Source of the DNA: DRYM01 sp964564025
Lineage (GTDB): Archaea > Thermoproteota > Thermoprotei_A > EX4484-217-1
Length of the DNA: 64,000 nucleotides
Direction of reading: 5' to 3'
NCBI GenBank assembly: GCA_964564025.1
Contig: CAZLZO010000003.1
Coordinates: forward strand, 18,992-82,991
The notes under the pieces were generated by a model. The model saw nothing but the letters and a program-made list of their open reading frames with translations, ran no database searches and was not told the origin of the DNA. Numbering within the stretch: the first letter of the stretch is position 1; each line of letters begins with the position of its first letter. Both the position numbers and the translations under genes were made by a program. Shown piece by piece: positions 53,358 to 61,577 of this stretch.

Positions 53358-54411
53358 CTTACTTAGAAAATATAGTCCAACAGGTAATGAAGCTGAAGCT
53401 ATAAACTACATTGCTAAGCTAGCTAAGAGCTATGGATATGAGGAAGTATACGTAGATGAAATTGGAAACTTACATGCAATTTATGGTAATGGACCATTAG
53501 AGCTCGCACTAATTCCTCATGTAGATACTGTTCCCGGAGAAATTAATGTTCAAGTAGTTAATGAAAAAATTTATGGAAGAGGAGCAGTTGATGCTAAAGG
53601 ACCACTATACGCTATGCTTGTTGGAGCAGCTCTCGTAAAGAGACATGTCGAAGATGAAATAAGAGTCCATTTTATTGCTGAAGTCGGTGAGGAAGGTGAT
53701 AGTAGAGGAGCACGATATCTTATTTCAAAAGGTTTTAAGCCATCATCAATAATTATAGGTGAGCCATCAAGCACTACGGGTGTAGTTATAGCTTATAGGG
53801 GAAGTATTCACTTAAAAATAGAATGTAGCTCTAAAGGAGGACATCCAGCATCACCTATGCAAAACATGTCAGCCTATGAAAAATTCTTGAACGTATGGAG
53901 CAGGATTTCTAAAGAAGCCCCTGGTACATTTTACGATATACCTCAAGCTAGAATAACCTTCATACGAGCTGGCGACTCATACAATAAGTTACCTGAAAAA
54001 CTTATTGCTTACGTTGATATAAGAGTTCCTTCACCAAACAAGATGTGGAACGAAGATTTTAACATGTTCCATCGCAAGATAAAGAGCATTATAGAGAATA
54101 ACGATTGTTCAGTAAAAACTTTAGGAATAACTAAACCAGTAAGAGTAAGCCCTAACACGCCAATCGTAAGAGCTGTTATGAGAGCAATTATTAGAAATGG
54201 TAAGAAACCCATATTACTTAGGAAATATGGCAGTAGTGACATGAATCTATTCTACAATATGGTCAAAGACATTGTAGCATATGGTCCAGGTAATTCTGCT
54301 CTTTCACATAGTAGCAATGAATTTATTAGTTTAAGTGATTTAATTTTCGGCATAAAAGTCTATGCTAACGCTATCAAGGAGTATGCTTACTTCGTAAAAG
54401 TGAACAAATAG
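53317..54411 (+). CDS. lysK: [LysW]-lysine/ornithine hydrolase LysK
   Basis: 364 residues of the M20 peptidase family. Metal and catalytic motifs are LIPHVDTVPGEI, GRGAVDAKGPLYAMLVGAAL, EVGEEGDSRGARYL and IIGEPSSTTGVV, with a C-terminal PGNSALSHSSNEF. It frees lysine (or ornithine) from LysW and closes the operon. It overlaps lysJ by 41 bp. Confidence 0.92.
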   Translation: MLLEKKRLIEEFTNLLRKYSPTGNEAEAINYIAKLAKSYGYEEVYVDEIGNLHAIYGNGPLELALIPHVDTVPGEINVQVVNEKIYGRGAVDAKGPLYAMLVGAALVKRHVEDEIRVHFIAEVGEEGDSRGARYLISKGFKPSSIIIGEPSSTTGVVIAYRGSIHLKIECSSKGGHPASPMQNMSAYEKFLNVWSRISKEAPGTFYDIPQARITFIRAGDSYNKLPEKLIAYVDIRVPSPNKMWNEDFNMFHRKIKSIIENNDCSVKTLGITKPVRVSPNTPIVRAVMRAIIRNGKKPILLRKYGSSDMNLFYNMVKDIVAYGPGNSALSHSSNEFISLSDLIFGIKVYANAIKEYAYFVKVNK

Positions 54412-54514
54412 CAAACTCGATTTTCATAAAGAAGTTTGCTCATATTGTTAAACCTTTAAATCCCAGAGCCCCTCTACAACATTTAGTAGAAAGCCCGGAT
54501 GAAGCTGATAAACC

Positions 54515-55009
54515 ATGACATATTATTATAGAGGATACCTTGTTCCATACGTCCCTTCGCCTGAAGGCGTAGTAAAGGCAATGCTCGAATTAGCACGGGT
54601 ATCTTCTGAGGACGTAGTTTATGATTTAGGTGCTGGGGATGGTAGAATAGTTATAACAGCTGTTAAAGAGTTTAAAGCGAAAAAAGCTATAGGCATAGAA
54701 ATAAGAGAGGACTTAGCAAAACAAGCTAAGCTAAGAATTTCCGAACTAGGACTTGAAGGAAAAGCAGAAATAATAAATGGAGACATGTTTAACATTAACC
54801 TAAAGGACGCCACCGTTGTAACACTTTTTCTCCTTACAAGCGTTAATGAAATGCTAAAGCCTAAGTTTGAAAGAGAATTAAAACCTGGAACAAGAATTGT
54901 TTCCCATGAATTCCAAATTCCAGGATGGAAACCCAAGAAAACAGTTAAAATTATAGATAACGGAATAGGACATACCATTTACCTTTACATTTATGGAGAA
55001 CATAGGTAA
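54515..55009 (+). CDS. Protein-lysine methyltransferase (crenarchaeal aKMT-like)
   Basis: 164 residues. The order YVPSPEGVVKAMLELARVS, VVYDLGAGDGRIVITA (SAM-binding motif I), IGIEIREDLAKQA and NGDMF, then VVTLFLLTSVNEMLKPKFE and RIVSHEFQIPGWKPK closely follows the aKMT protein-lysine methyltransferase of Sulfolobales, which methylates many surface lysines of cell proteins. Monocistronic; ATG start. The next 490 bp have no protein gene until the zinc ribbon but hold an RNA candidate. Confidence 0.85.
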   Translation: MTYYYRGYLVPYVPSPEGVVKAMLELARVSSEDVVYDLGAGDGRIVITAVKEFKAKKAIGIEIREDLAKQAKLRISELGLEGKAEIINGDMFNINLKDATVVTLFLLTSVNEMLKPKFERELKPGTRIVSHEFQIPGWKPKKTVKIIDNGIGHTIYLYIYGEHR

Positions 55010-55010
55010 C

Positions 55011-55016
55011 AAAAAA
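55011..55016 (-). terminator. T-run terminator of the minus-strand RNA
   Basis: Six adenines on the plus strand read TTTTTT on the minus strand, placed directly after the 3' arm of the closing helix. This is a typical archaeal transcription stop. Confidence 0.5.
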
Positions 55017-55307
55017 GAGGCGGGAGAATAGGAAGGGAAAATAACTACCGTTCACCTCATCCGTAGCTTCATATGTCAAACTATAGCGTTCTGTGTCTGC
55101 TACGGATGGGTTCATTACGGTCTCCGCTGAGCCACCTACGGGAGCCCTAGCTCCCCTCGGGAACCCAGCAGTCACCAATAGATTCATGTGCTACAGAAGC
55201 TTATAAGATTTATGAGCCTCAACACACCCAACAACAAAGACATAGAAAGACATACAATGATACAGAAAGCTACAGTCTAATGTTTCTGCCCCCGCCTCCG
55301 CAACCCC
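55017..55307 (-). ncRNA. Candidate structured non-coding RNA, about 290 nt, family not identified
   Basis: This stretch is clearly GC-richer than its surroundings, the classic sign of an RNA gene in AT-rich thermophiles. Its ends pair: GAGGCGGG (plus 55291-55298 read on the minus strand) with CCCGCCTC (55017-55024), then a T run follows. Inside, CATCCGTAGC and GCTACGGATG (plus 55059-55068 and 55098-55107) form a perfect 10 bp helix around a 29-nt loop, extended by ACCGT/ACGGT; GGGAGC and GCTCCC make another hairpin (55140-55155). A TATA-like ATGTATAAT lies before the 5' end. RNase P or SRP RNA would fit the size, but I do not find their core motifs. Confidence 0.6.
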
Positions 55308-55472
55308 CAAATTATACATTTTTAAGCAAAGCTACTTAGGGGTAATTATTTCGACAGGCTGTCATTAATATTTTCGACAATCCATGGAGTTTCGCTTCTT
55401 AGCCAACTTTGGCGCGTACATGGCTTTAAGTAAGGGTTTGGTGAAAGTATTCAAATCGTAATTAGCAAATAC

Positions 55473-55482
55473 CTTTATATTA
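55473..55482 (+). promoter_or_regulatory. TATA-like promoter of the zinc ribbon gene
   Basis: CTTTATATTA is centred 27 bases before the ATG at 55504, a spacing that implies a leaderless or almost leaderless mRNA. Pattern-based. Confidence 0.5.
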
Positions 55483-55503
55483 CTCGGAGTAAAATATATT
55501 ACT

Positions 55504-55653
55504 ATGAGTGCTGAGAGTATGTCAAATTTTAATGTATCTTATAGAATATGTCCACGATGTGGTAATCCCTTACAATACATTAACGGTACACTTGCATGTA
55601 GGGTATGTGGCTATATTGCAATAGCTAGAGAGAAAATACATGTGATAGTATAA
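55504..55653 (+). CDS. Small zinc ribbon protein, 49 residues
   Basis: The frame from ATG 55504 encodes MSAESMSNFNVSYRICPRCG followed by a second knuckle ACRVCGY, that is CxxC-x13-CxxC, the plan of a rubredoxin-like or TFIIS/RPC11-like zinc ribbon. It has a well-placed TATA box and ends 9 bp from the opposing pyrD stop. It may bind nucleic acid or act as a small subunit of an RNA polymerase- or ribosome-linked complex; the family is not identified. Confidence 0.75.
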   Translation: MSAESMSNFNVSYRICPRCGNPLQYINGTLACRVCGYIAIAREKIHVIV

Positions 55654-55662
55654 AGTGCGTAA

Positions 55663-56574
55663 TTAATTTTTATGTGCTAAACCTACTATGTCGGATATTT
55701 TTCCGAACCCTTCATTTTCGAGATATTTTTGAATACCTTCAACTATTTCATTTATTACGTTCAAGCCTTTAACAGCTATAGCAGATGCTACCGCGATAGC
55801 CGAAGCTCCAGCTAGCATTAGCTCAACGGCATCTTTCCAATCCATGACGCCGCCAACACCTACTATTGGTATTTCAATGACTTTATAAAGATCATAAACT
55901 ATTCTTACAGCAATAGGATGTATTGCTGGTCCACTTAAACCACCATAGGTATTTGATAGTATAGGTTTTTTGGCATAAACATCTATAGCCATAGCTCTAA
56001 TGGTATTTATAGCTACAATAGCGTCTGCACCAGCCTTTTCAGCTCTTTTAGCAACTTCGACAACTTTATCTGAATAACCAAGTTTTACAAAAACGGGAAT
56101 ATTAGAAACGGACTTAACATTTTCCACTATTTTTCCAACATATTCTGGATCTTGTCCTACCTCTAAACCATGCCCTTTAACATGGGGACAGCTTAAGTTA
56201 AGTTCTACAGCATTAGCCCCTGCTTCCTCAGCATATTCTGCAATTTCTGCAAATTCTTGTGGAGTTGAGGAAGCTATGCTAACAATTATCGGAACATTCC
56301 TTGAAACATTCCTTAATAACTCCTTTAACATCTTGTATCCAGGATTAGCCAAACCTACAGCATTCAATAACCCTGATTTAACGTAAGCAACTATTGGTGT
56401 AGGATATCCGTTACGTGGTTCTTTAGTGAAGCTTTTAGTTACAATAGCTCCAACCAAGGTTTCCTCAATTACCCTATTTATTGTACCGTAGCTTGAACCT
56501 AAAACTCCTGAAGCTAAAAGAACTGGTGTTCTCATTTTTAAATTCGAAATTGATGTTTTTAATAATGCAACCAT
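55663..56574 (-). CDS. pyrD: Dihydroorotate dehydrogenase, catalytic subunit (PyrDB type)
   Basis: About 303 residues from ATG 56574 (GGTGG is 6 bases upstream; a GTG at 56583 is possible). Motifs are TPVLLASGVLGSSYG, AVELNLSCPHVKGHG, VFVKLGYSD, NTYGGLSGPAIHPIAVR and VGVGGVMDWKDAVE. It oxidises dihydroorotate to orotate with FMN and passes electrons through PyrK to NAD. Last gene of the pyrimidine operon, directly abutting pyrK. Confidence 0.93.
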   Translation of the reverse strand: MVALLKTSISNLKMRTPVLLASGVLGSSYGTINRVIEETLVGAIVTKSFTKEPRNGYPTPIVAYVKSGLLNAVGLANPGYKMLKELLRNVSRNVPIIVSIASSTPQEFAEIAEYAEEAGANAVELNLSCPHVKGHGLEVGQDPEYVGKIVENVKSVSNIPVFVKLGYSDKVVEVAKRAEKAGADAIVAINTIRAMAIDVYAKKPILSNTYGGLSGPAIHPIAVRIVYDLYKVIEIPIVGVGGVMDWKDAVELMLAGASAIAVASAIAVKGLNVINEIVEGIQKYLENEGFGKISDIVGLAHKN

Positions 56575-56583
56575 TAGAACCAC

Positions 56584-57363
56584 CTATCTCACTATAATCT
56601 TAGCTCCTGACGGAAGAGAATAGTATTTTCCAAAATCCGTCCCAATAAGTTCTTCGGCATAAAAAACAGGGCCGTCTTTGCAAACCAATAACCCCTTAGG
56701 ATCTAATGCGCAAGAACCACATATTCCAAGACCACATTTAATGTATCTCTCTATTGATAATTGACATTTTACATTAGCTCTTAGACACATGTTCATAATT
56801 TTGTAAAGCATTTTCTCCGGGCCGCATGCTAAAACATTATCATATTCTTCTATAATATCCTTTATTACATCAGTTATGAGGCCTTTAACGCCTTCTGAAC
56901 CGTCCTCGGTTGTTATAAGAACTTTCGCACCAATGCTTCTAGCTTCGCTTACAAAAAGAAGTTTCGAAGAAGTTTTTGCACCAATAGCATATGTTGCGGA
57001 TTTGCCCTTTTCACGTAGCTCTTTTAAAGCATAAATTATTGGGGCTGCACCATATCCTCCAGCTACTAATAAATATTTCCCCCTAAGATTTAGGTTAAAA
57101 CCTCTACCATAAGGTCCTCTAATATATAGTGAATCTCCTACATTCATTTCATGAATTTTCTCTGTTGTAGCACCTACTGCAGCTACTGTTAATCTAAGGT
57201 AGGAGTTTTCATGTAATGAAGGACTTAAAGGTATTTCCTCAAATCCCGGAACCCATACCATAACGAACTGTCCCGGTATTACTTTGTCTATGTTGACCTT
57301 AAGTATAAAGGATTTTATGGACTCTGCTTCATTAATTACTTTAACTATTCTTCCTCTACGCAT
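56584..57363 (-). CDS. pyrK: Dihydroorotate dehydrogenase electron transfer subunit
   Basis: About 259 residues from ATG 57363, which gives the usual N-terminus MRRGRIVKVINEAESIKSF and an 8 bp overlap with pyrC; earlier ATGs inside pyrC add unrelated residues. The ferredoxin-reductase-like fold has an FAD site in LRLTVAAVG, GPYGRGF and LLVAGGYGAAP. A C-terminal 2Fe-2S cluster lies in KCGLGICGSCALD, with a further cysteine in LLVCKDGP. It links PyrD to NAD. Confidence 0.93.
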   Translation of the reverse strand: MRRGRIVKVINEAESIKSFILKVNIDKVIPGQFVMVWVPGFEEIPLSPSLHENSYLRLTVAAVGATTEKIHEMNVGDSLYIRGPYGRGFNLNLRGKYLLVAGGYGAAPIIYALKELREKGKSATYAIGAKTSSKLLFVSEARSIGAKVLITTEDGSEGVKGLITDVIKDIIEEYDNVLACGPEKMLYKIMNMCLRANVKCQLSIERYIKCGLGICGSCALDPKGLLVCKDGPVFYAEELIGTDFGKYYSLPSGAKIIVR

Positions 57364-58636
57364 TTTCAGTTTTTCCAGCAATTCTATCACCATAACTTTT
57401 AATATTAACGCCATAACCTTTATTAACAATTACTTCACCGTTAATGAAAACAAGTTGTCCCCTAACGAACGTGGCAATAACTTTTCCCTTCACTCTCCAT
57501 TTCTCAAAAGGTGAATGCTTAGCTTTGCTAAAAAACAATTTAGGGTCTATAATGTATTCTCTAGTTAAATCCACTACTGTAAGGTTTGCATATTTCCCTG
57601 CAGCTATGGATCCTACATACTTATCTATTTTCAAAAGTTTTGAAGGATTCTGCGAAAACATTCTAACAACATCCCCTATTTTCATGTATCCCTTAGAGAC
57701 AAGTGTTAGCATAAGGGGTAAGGCTGTTTCTAATCCCGGAAAACCTGGAGAGGGTTTTTCAGAGAACTTTTCCTCAAAAGCGTGTGGAGCATGATCTGTT
57801 GCAAGAACATCTATCTTTCCAGAAATGAAGTATTCAAACAATTTCTTTCTTAAACTTTCGCTACGCAAAGGAGGATTCACTCTATAGTATTTTTCACCAG
57901 AGACATTATCGCTACTTAAAAGTAAATAATGTGGACACGTATCAACAGTTATTTTCTTAGGGCTCCTTTTAACAACATCAACAACTATATGGTTAGTTAC
58001 ATGAGTTATATGGGCTCTAATGTTATGCTCTAAAACATATTTTAAAACCCTTCTTACACCTGATATCTCCGCTTCTAAAGGTCTATGCTCATTCTTTATA
58101 AACAAAGGATCTTCTGCATGAAATACTATAAGCACATTATGAGTCCCATTTATTTTAGAAAACAACTCATTTATAACGTTAGATTGAAAATCTTTAGGAT
58201 AGACCTTTATACCAACAGCTAATTTCTCAATTTCCGTAATGTTAGGGATTTTCGATGGTACCGCCATGTAAAGCCCATAATCTACAATTGCTTTTTCTGA
58301 AGCTATCTTACTTCTTAATTTCAACATTTCAATGGAATCAATAGGGGGCTTTGTATTAGGCATGTCTGCGATTATGGTTACCCCGCCTGCAGCTGCTGCC
58401 GTAGTTCCACTATAGTAGTCTTCTTTATAAGATTCTTTAAAATCCCTCATATGAACATGTATATCTATCATTCCAGGAAGTATTATTTGGCCTCTTTTTC
58501 GAAAAGAGAACTCCCTTTCACCTTTAATAAATCCCTTACATATTTTCTTAATGATTCCCAAATCATCTATAATTAAACTTATGTTCTCATGAATCTTTCC
58601 ATTTACATATACATTGCCATGAACTATTGTTACCAA
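57356..58636 (-). CDS. pyrC: Dihydroorotase
   Basis: 426 residues, class I dihydroorotase. Motifs are PGMIDIHVHMRDF (HxH), VTIIADMPNTKPP, HITHVTNHIVVDVV, DTCPHYLLLS and VLATDHAPHAFEEK followed by FPGLETALPLML. It closes carbamoyl aspartate to dihydroorotate. It differs clearly from the catabolic allantoinase-like enzyme at 16964-18322 and belongs to the pyrimidine operon. Confidence 0.93.
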   Translation of the reverse strand: MVTIVHGNVYVNGKIHENISLIIDDLGIIKKICKGFIKGEREFSFRKRGQIILPGMIDIHVHMRDFKESYKEDYYSGTTAAAAGGVTIIADMPNTKPPIDSIEMLKLRSKIASEKAIVDYGLYMAVPSKIPNITEIEKLAVGIKVYPKDFQSNVINELFSKINGTHNVLIVFHAEDPLFIKNEHRPLEAEISGVRRVLKYVLEHNIRAHITHVTNHIVVDVVKRSPKKITVDTCPHYLLLSSDNVSGEKYYRVNPPLRSESLRKKLFEYFISGKIDVLATDHAPHAFEEKFSEKPSPGFPGLETALPLMLTLVSKGYMKIGDVVRMFSQNPSKLLKIDKYVGSIAAGKYANLTVVDLTREYIIDPKLFFSKAKHSPFEKWRVKGKVIATFVRGQLVFINGEVIVNKGYGVNIKSYGDRIAGKTENA

Positions 58637-58678
58637 GAAGCCCTTGGAAAAAATGGATTTAATTGTAAATAAACGTTA

Positions 58679-59146
58679 CTATTTAAATTGGTTAATGATG
58701 TCTTCTCTTGTAGTATATCGCTCGCAATATAGGCACTGAAGAATCAATGGGTTCTTAGAAATTACTTTAAACATTGGTACTGCATATTCTCTATGCTGAT
58801 TTGTTATACAGTTAGGATTAGAGCACTTAACTATACCCTCTATGGTATCTGGTAGTTTCACTTTAACTTTCCTGTAAACTTCATAGTTTCGAACAATGTT
58901 TATTGTAGCTGTTGGTGCAATAAGAGCTATCATATTCACTTCTTCTGGATTAAGCTCCCTACCCTCAATTTTTACGATATCTTTTCTTCCAAGTTTCCTA
59001 CTTTCAACATTCATAACTATTGCTATTCTAAACCCTTCCGAACCCTTTATCTTAAGAATTTTCAGAACATTAAGGGCATTACCTGCTGGTATGTGGTCTA
59101 TGACTGTTCCATCCTTTATTTTTCTTACAAGTAATTCTTTTTCCAT
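58679..59146 (-). CDS. pyrI: Aspartate carbamoyltransferase regulatory chain
   Basis: 155 residues. The N-terminal nucleotide-binding domain has VRKIKDGTVIDHIPAGNALN; the C-terminal zinc domain has CSNPNCITN and CLYC, the four zinc cysteines (CxxxxC and CxxC). It binds allosteric nucleotides and assembles with PyrB, 4 bp upstream, giving feedback control of the pathway. Confidence 0.95.
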   Translation of the reverse strand: MEKELLVRKIKDGTVIDHIPAGNALNVLKILKIKGSEGFRIAIVMNVESRKLGRKDIVKIEGRELNPEEVNMIALIAPTATINIVRNYEVYRKVKVKLPDTIEGIVKCSNPNCITNQHREYAVPMFKVISKNPLILQCLYCERYTTREDIINQFK

Positions 59147-59150
59147 GAAA

Positions 59151-60077
59151 TCACCCCTTAAGAATGAGTTTTAAAAGAGCCATTCTAATAGGAACACCGA
59201 AGGATGCTTGTTTAAAGTAATATGCATGTTTTGTTTTATCGACTTCAAAATCTATTTCCCCAACTCTTGGCAAGGGGTGTAGGATCATTAAATCTTCCTT
59301 AGCATCTTTTAAGATGTCTAAAGTAATCCTATAACTTCCTTTCACTCTCTCGTACTCTGCAGGATCAGGAAATCTCTCTTTCTGAATTCTTGTAACGTAA
59401 AGTACATCTAATTCGCTTATAACATCGGTTAGATTACCTGTTTCAAAATATTTTACACCATGCTTCTCTATTATTTCTAAAACTTCAGGTTTAACCCTTA
59501 ACTCCCTAGGTGATATTAGGTAAAGCTTCTTGGGTTTAAATATTGTTGATGCAAGGATAAAGGAAGCAGCTGCTCTCCCATATTTTAAATCCCCCAGTAC
59601 GCCAATGTTTAATCCTTCAGCAGTACCTTTAACTCTCCAAATAGTGTAATAATCTATCATAGCTTGTGTTGGGTGGTGATGTGCTCCATCGCCAGCATTT
59701 ATTACTGGAGCTTCAGCTATTTCTGCAGCATACTTTGCTGCCCCTTCTATCCTATGTCTTATAACTATAGCGTTCGCATAGGCATCTAACATTCTAATAG
59801 TATCACCAAGGTTTTCACCTTTAGCTATAGATGTTGCTTTAGCTTCGGGAAGAACGAGCACTGATCCCCCAAGTCTTTGCATTGCTGTTTGAAAGCTAAA
59901 CATTGTTCGCGTGCTCGGCTCGAAGAACGCTAACGCTAAAACCTCATTTTCCAGTATTTTCACCTTGGATTTAACGTATTTTTCCATATTCTTTGCTTCA
60001 CTAAATAATGTGAGGAGTTCTTCTTTTGAAAAATCAAGTATTGAAATAACATCTCTACCTTTAAACACCTTTCCCAC
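59151..60077 (-). CDS. pyrB: Aspartate carbamoyltransferase catalytic chain
   Basis: 308 residues with the family motifs FFEPSTRTMFSFQTAM (phosphate site), GDGAHHHPTQAMIDYYT and MILHPLPRVGEID. It makes carbamoyl aspartate from carbamoyl phosphate and aspartate. No carbamoyl phosphate synthase gene is in the window. It overlaps pyrE by 17 bp. Confidence 0.96.
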   Translation of the reverse strand: MGKVFKGRDVISILDFSKEELLTLFSEAKNMEKYVKSKVKILENEVLALAFFEPSTRTMFSFQTAMQRLGGSVLVLPEAKATSIAKGENLGDTIRMLDAYANAIVIRHRIEGAAKYAAEIAEAPVINAGDGAHHHPTQAMIDYYTIWRVKGTAEGLNIGVLGDLKYGRAAASFILASTIFKPKKLYLISPRELRVKPEVLEIIEKHGVKYFETGNLTDVISELDVLYVTRIQKERFPDPAEYERVKGSYRITLDILKDAKEDLMILHPLPRVGEIDFEVDKTKHAYYFKQASFGVPIRMALLKLILKG

Positions 60078-60666
60078 CCCTAATGTAATTAAATAACTTT
60101 TCGTAAAGGTTTTGAGAAATGTAACCTAAACTATGAAGCATAGTAATTAGCTGGGATATTGAGAAAACACTATAAAGCTTAACCCCTGCTTTTTCAAGCC
60201 TCTCCTTAGCACCTTGCTCTCTATCTATAAAGACTAATGCGTAACTTACATTTGCGCCTTCATTTCTTAATGCTTCAACCGCTCTAGCTAAACTTCCACC
60301 AGTAGTTGCAACATCATCTAAAACAACGACTGTAGATCTTTCAGAAATATCGCCTTCAATAAGCCTACCTGCACCATGACCTTTAGGCTTCTTTCTCACG
60401 TAAACCATTGGCTTATTTAAAACATAAGCTACCGTTGCAGCCCAAGCTATGCTCCCAGTCTCTATACCTGCAATAACATCTGGTACGCCATGCTCCCTTA
60501 TTTTACTAACATACATGAAAGTTATTTCTCTAAGAAGACTTGGTTTTGAAAGAGCCTTTCTTAAGTCAATATAATAAGGGCTTTTAATACCTGATGTTAA
60601 AGTAAATTCTCCAAACATAATTATTCCATTACTAAACAGTTTTTTAACGAAAAACTCTAGGCTCAT
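60061..60666 (-). CDS. pyrE: Orotate phosphoribosyltransferase
   Basis: 201 residues. SGIKSPYYIDLRKALS, AGIETGSIAWAATVAYVLN, VRKKPKGHGAGRLIEG and the PRPP-binding loop VVVLDDVATTGGSLARAV are all present. It adds ribose phosphate to orotate to make OMP. It lies 3 bp downstream of pyrF. Confidence 0.95.
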   Translation of the reverse strand: MSLEFFVKKLFSNGIIMFGEFTLTSGIKSPYYIDLRKALSKPSLLREITFMYVSKIREHGVPDVIAGIETGSIAWAATVAYVLNKPMVYVRKKPKGHGAGRLIEGDISERSTVVVLDDVATTGGSLARAVEALRNEGANVSYALVFIDREQGAKERLEKAGVKLYSVFSISQLITMLHSLGYISQNLYEKLFNYIRGGKGV

Positions 60667-60669
60667 ATA

Positions 60670-61392
60670 CTACACCCACCTAAGCCTTTCATCATAGTTT
60701 CTAGCTGCCTTCACAGGGTCCGAGGCTAAGTAAATACTTCTACCTATAATTTCGAAGTCCGCACCAGCTTCAACAGCTGCCCCAGGTTTAGCACCTTGCA
60801 CTCCAACGCCTGGTGATGCTATTAAGTGCTCTTTCGTTTTAGCTCTAGCTTCTCTAATATACTCAGGCATAGTTGCTGGGAGAATGAAGCCATCCACACC
60901 TACTTTAAGTGAGAATTCAAGATTCTTCCGGAAAAGAGTGTTTATAGATTCATTAGCTCCCATATGCGACATAGCGCAAACCGTTAAAACACCTACGTTG
61001 CTTTTTCTTGCTTCATCAACTATTTCCTTAAGAACCCATTGACCCATTATTGCATGTGAAATTACCGCATCAAAACCTGTTTCACTCGCCTTCCTCACTA
61101 AAACCCTTGAAACATAGCCTATATCAGCTATTTTCATGTCAGCAATAAAGAATAACTCATCTCTATGCTTAGAAATGATTTTCTCTACATTCTCTAAACC
61201 TAAAGTGAGTAATGTTGGTAACCCTATTTTAACTCCGGCAATGTAGTCTTTTAGGTTACTAAGAATTCTCGAAATTTTTGCGCTAACCAGTTCTTTTTCA
61301 TCTCTTCTTTCGGCATATAAGTCTAATGCTAAAATGATTCTGGAGTTCTTTTCCCTACCAATCCTCAGTGCCTTATCCCTGAAGAAACCCAA
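60670..61392 (-). CDS. pyrF: Orotidine 5'-phosphate decarboxylase
   Basis: 240 residues, type of the archaeal short family. ILALDLYAERRD opens the barrel, the catalytic Lys/Asp are in FFIADMKIADIGYVSRV, and the phosphate site is SPGVGVQGAKPGAAVE with EIIGRSIYLASDPV. It makes UMP. First gene of the pyrimidine operon, divergent from the aminohydrolase gene with a 185 bp gap that must carry both promoters. Confidence 0.94.
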   Translation of the reverse strand: MGFFRDKALRIGREKNSRIILALDLYAERRDEKELVSAKISRILSNLKDYIAGVKIGLPTLLTLGLENVEKIISKHRDELFFIADMKIADIGYVSRVLVRKASETGFDAVISHAIMGQWVLKEIVDEARKSNVGVLTVCAMSHMGANESINTLFRKNLEFSLKVGVDGFILPATMPEYIREARAKTKEHLIASPGVGVQGAKPGAAVEAGADFEIIGRSIYLASDPVKAARNYDERLRWV

Positions 61393-61577
61393 AAGCCCAC
61401 GCTACATATAGTCTAGAACCCCTATTTTAGCTTAATTCTCTTAAAACATGTAGCAATCAATATTCTTCTCAGAAATAACTATGTTTTTCTTCGAACATTT
61501 TCATTAAAGAATATATAGTCATTCATTCAACTATTTTGTCTCGGCATACTTTAGTGTAGCTTTAGGTGCCTTAGGTA

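Noticed and set aside
54951..55187. 78-codon minus-strand open frame
   Set aside because: It lies within the GC-rich structured RNA candidate and runs into the methyltransferase gene; its odd composition comes from the RNA, not from protein coding.
55011..55320. Identification of the RNA as RNase P RNA or SRP RNA
   Set aside because: Size, end pairing and an ACAGAA fit loosely, but the conserved GAGGAAAGTC of RNase P and the GGAAGGGAGCA region of SRP RNA are not present on either strand, so no family was assigned.
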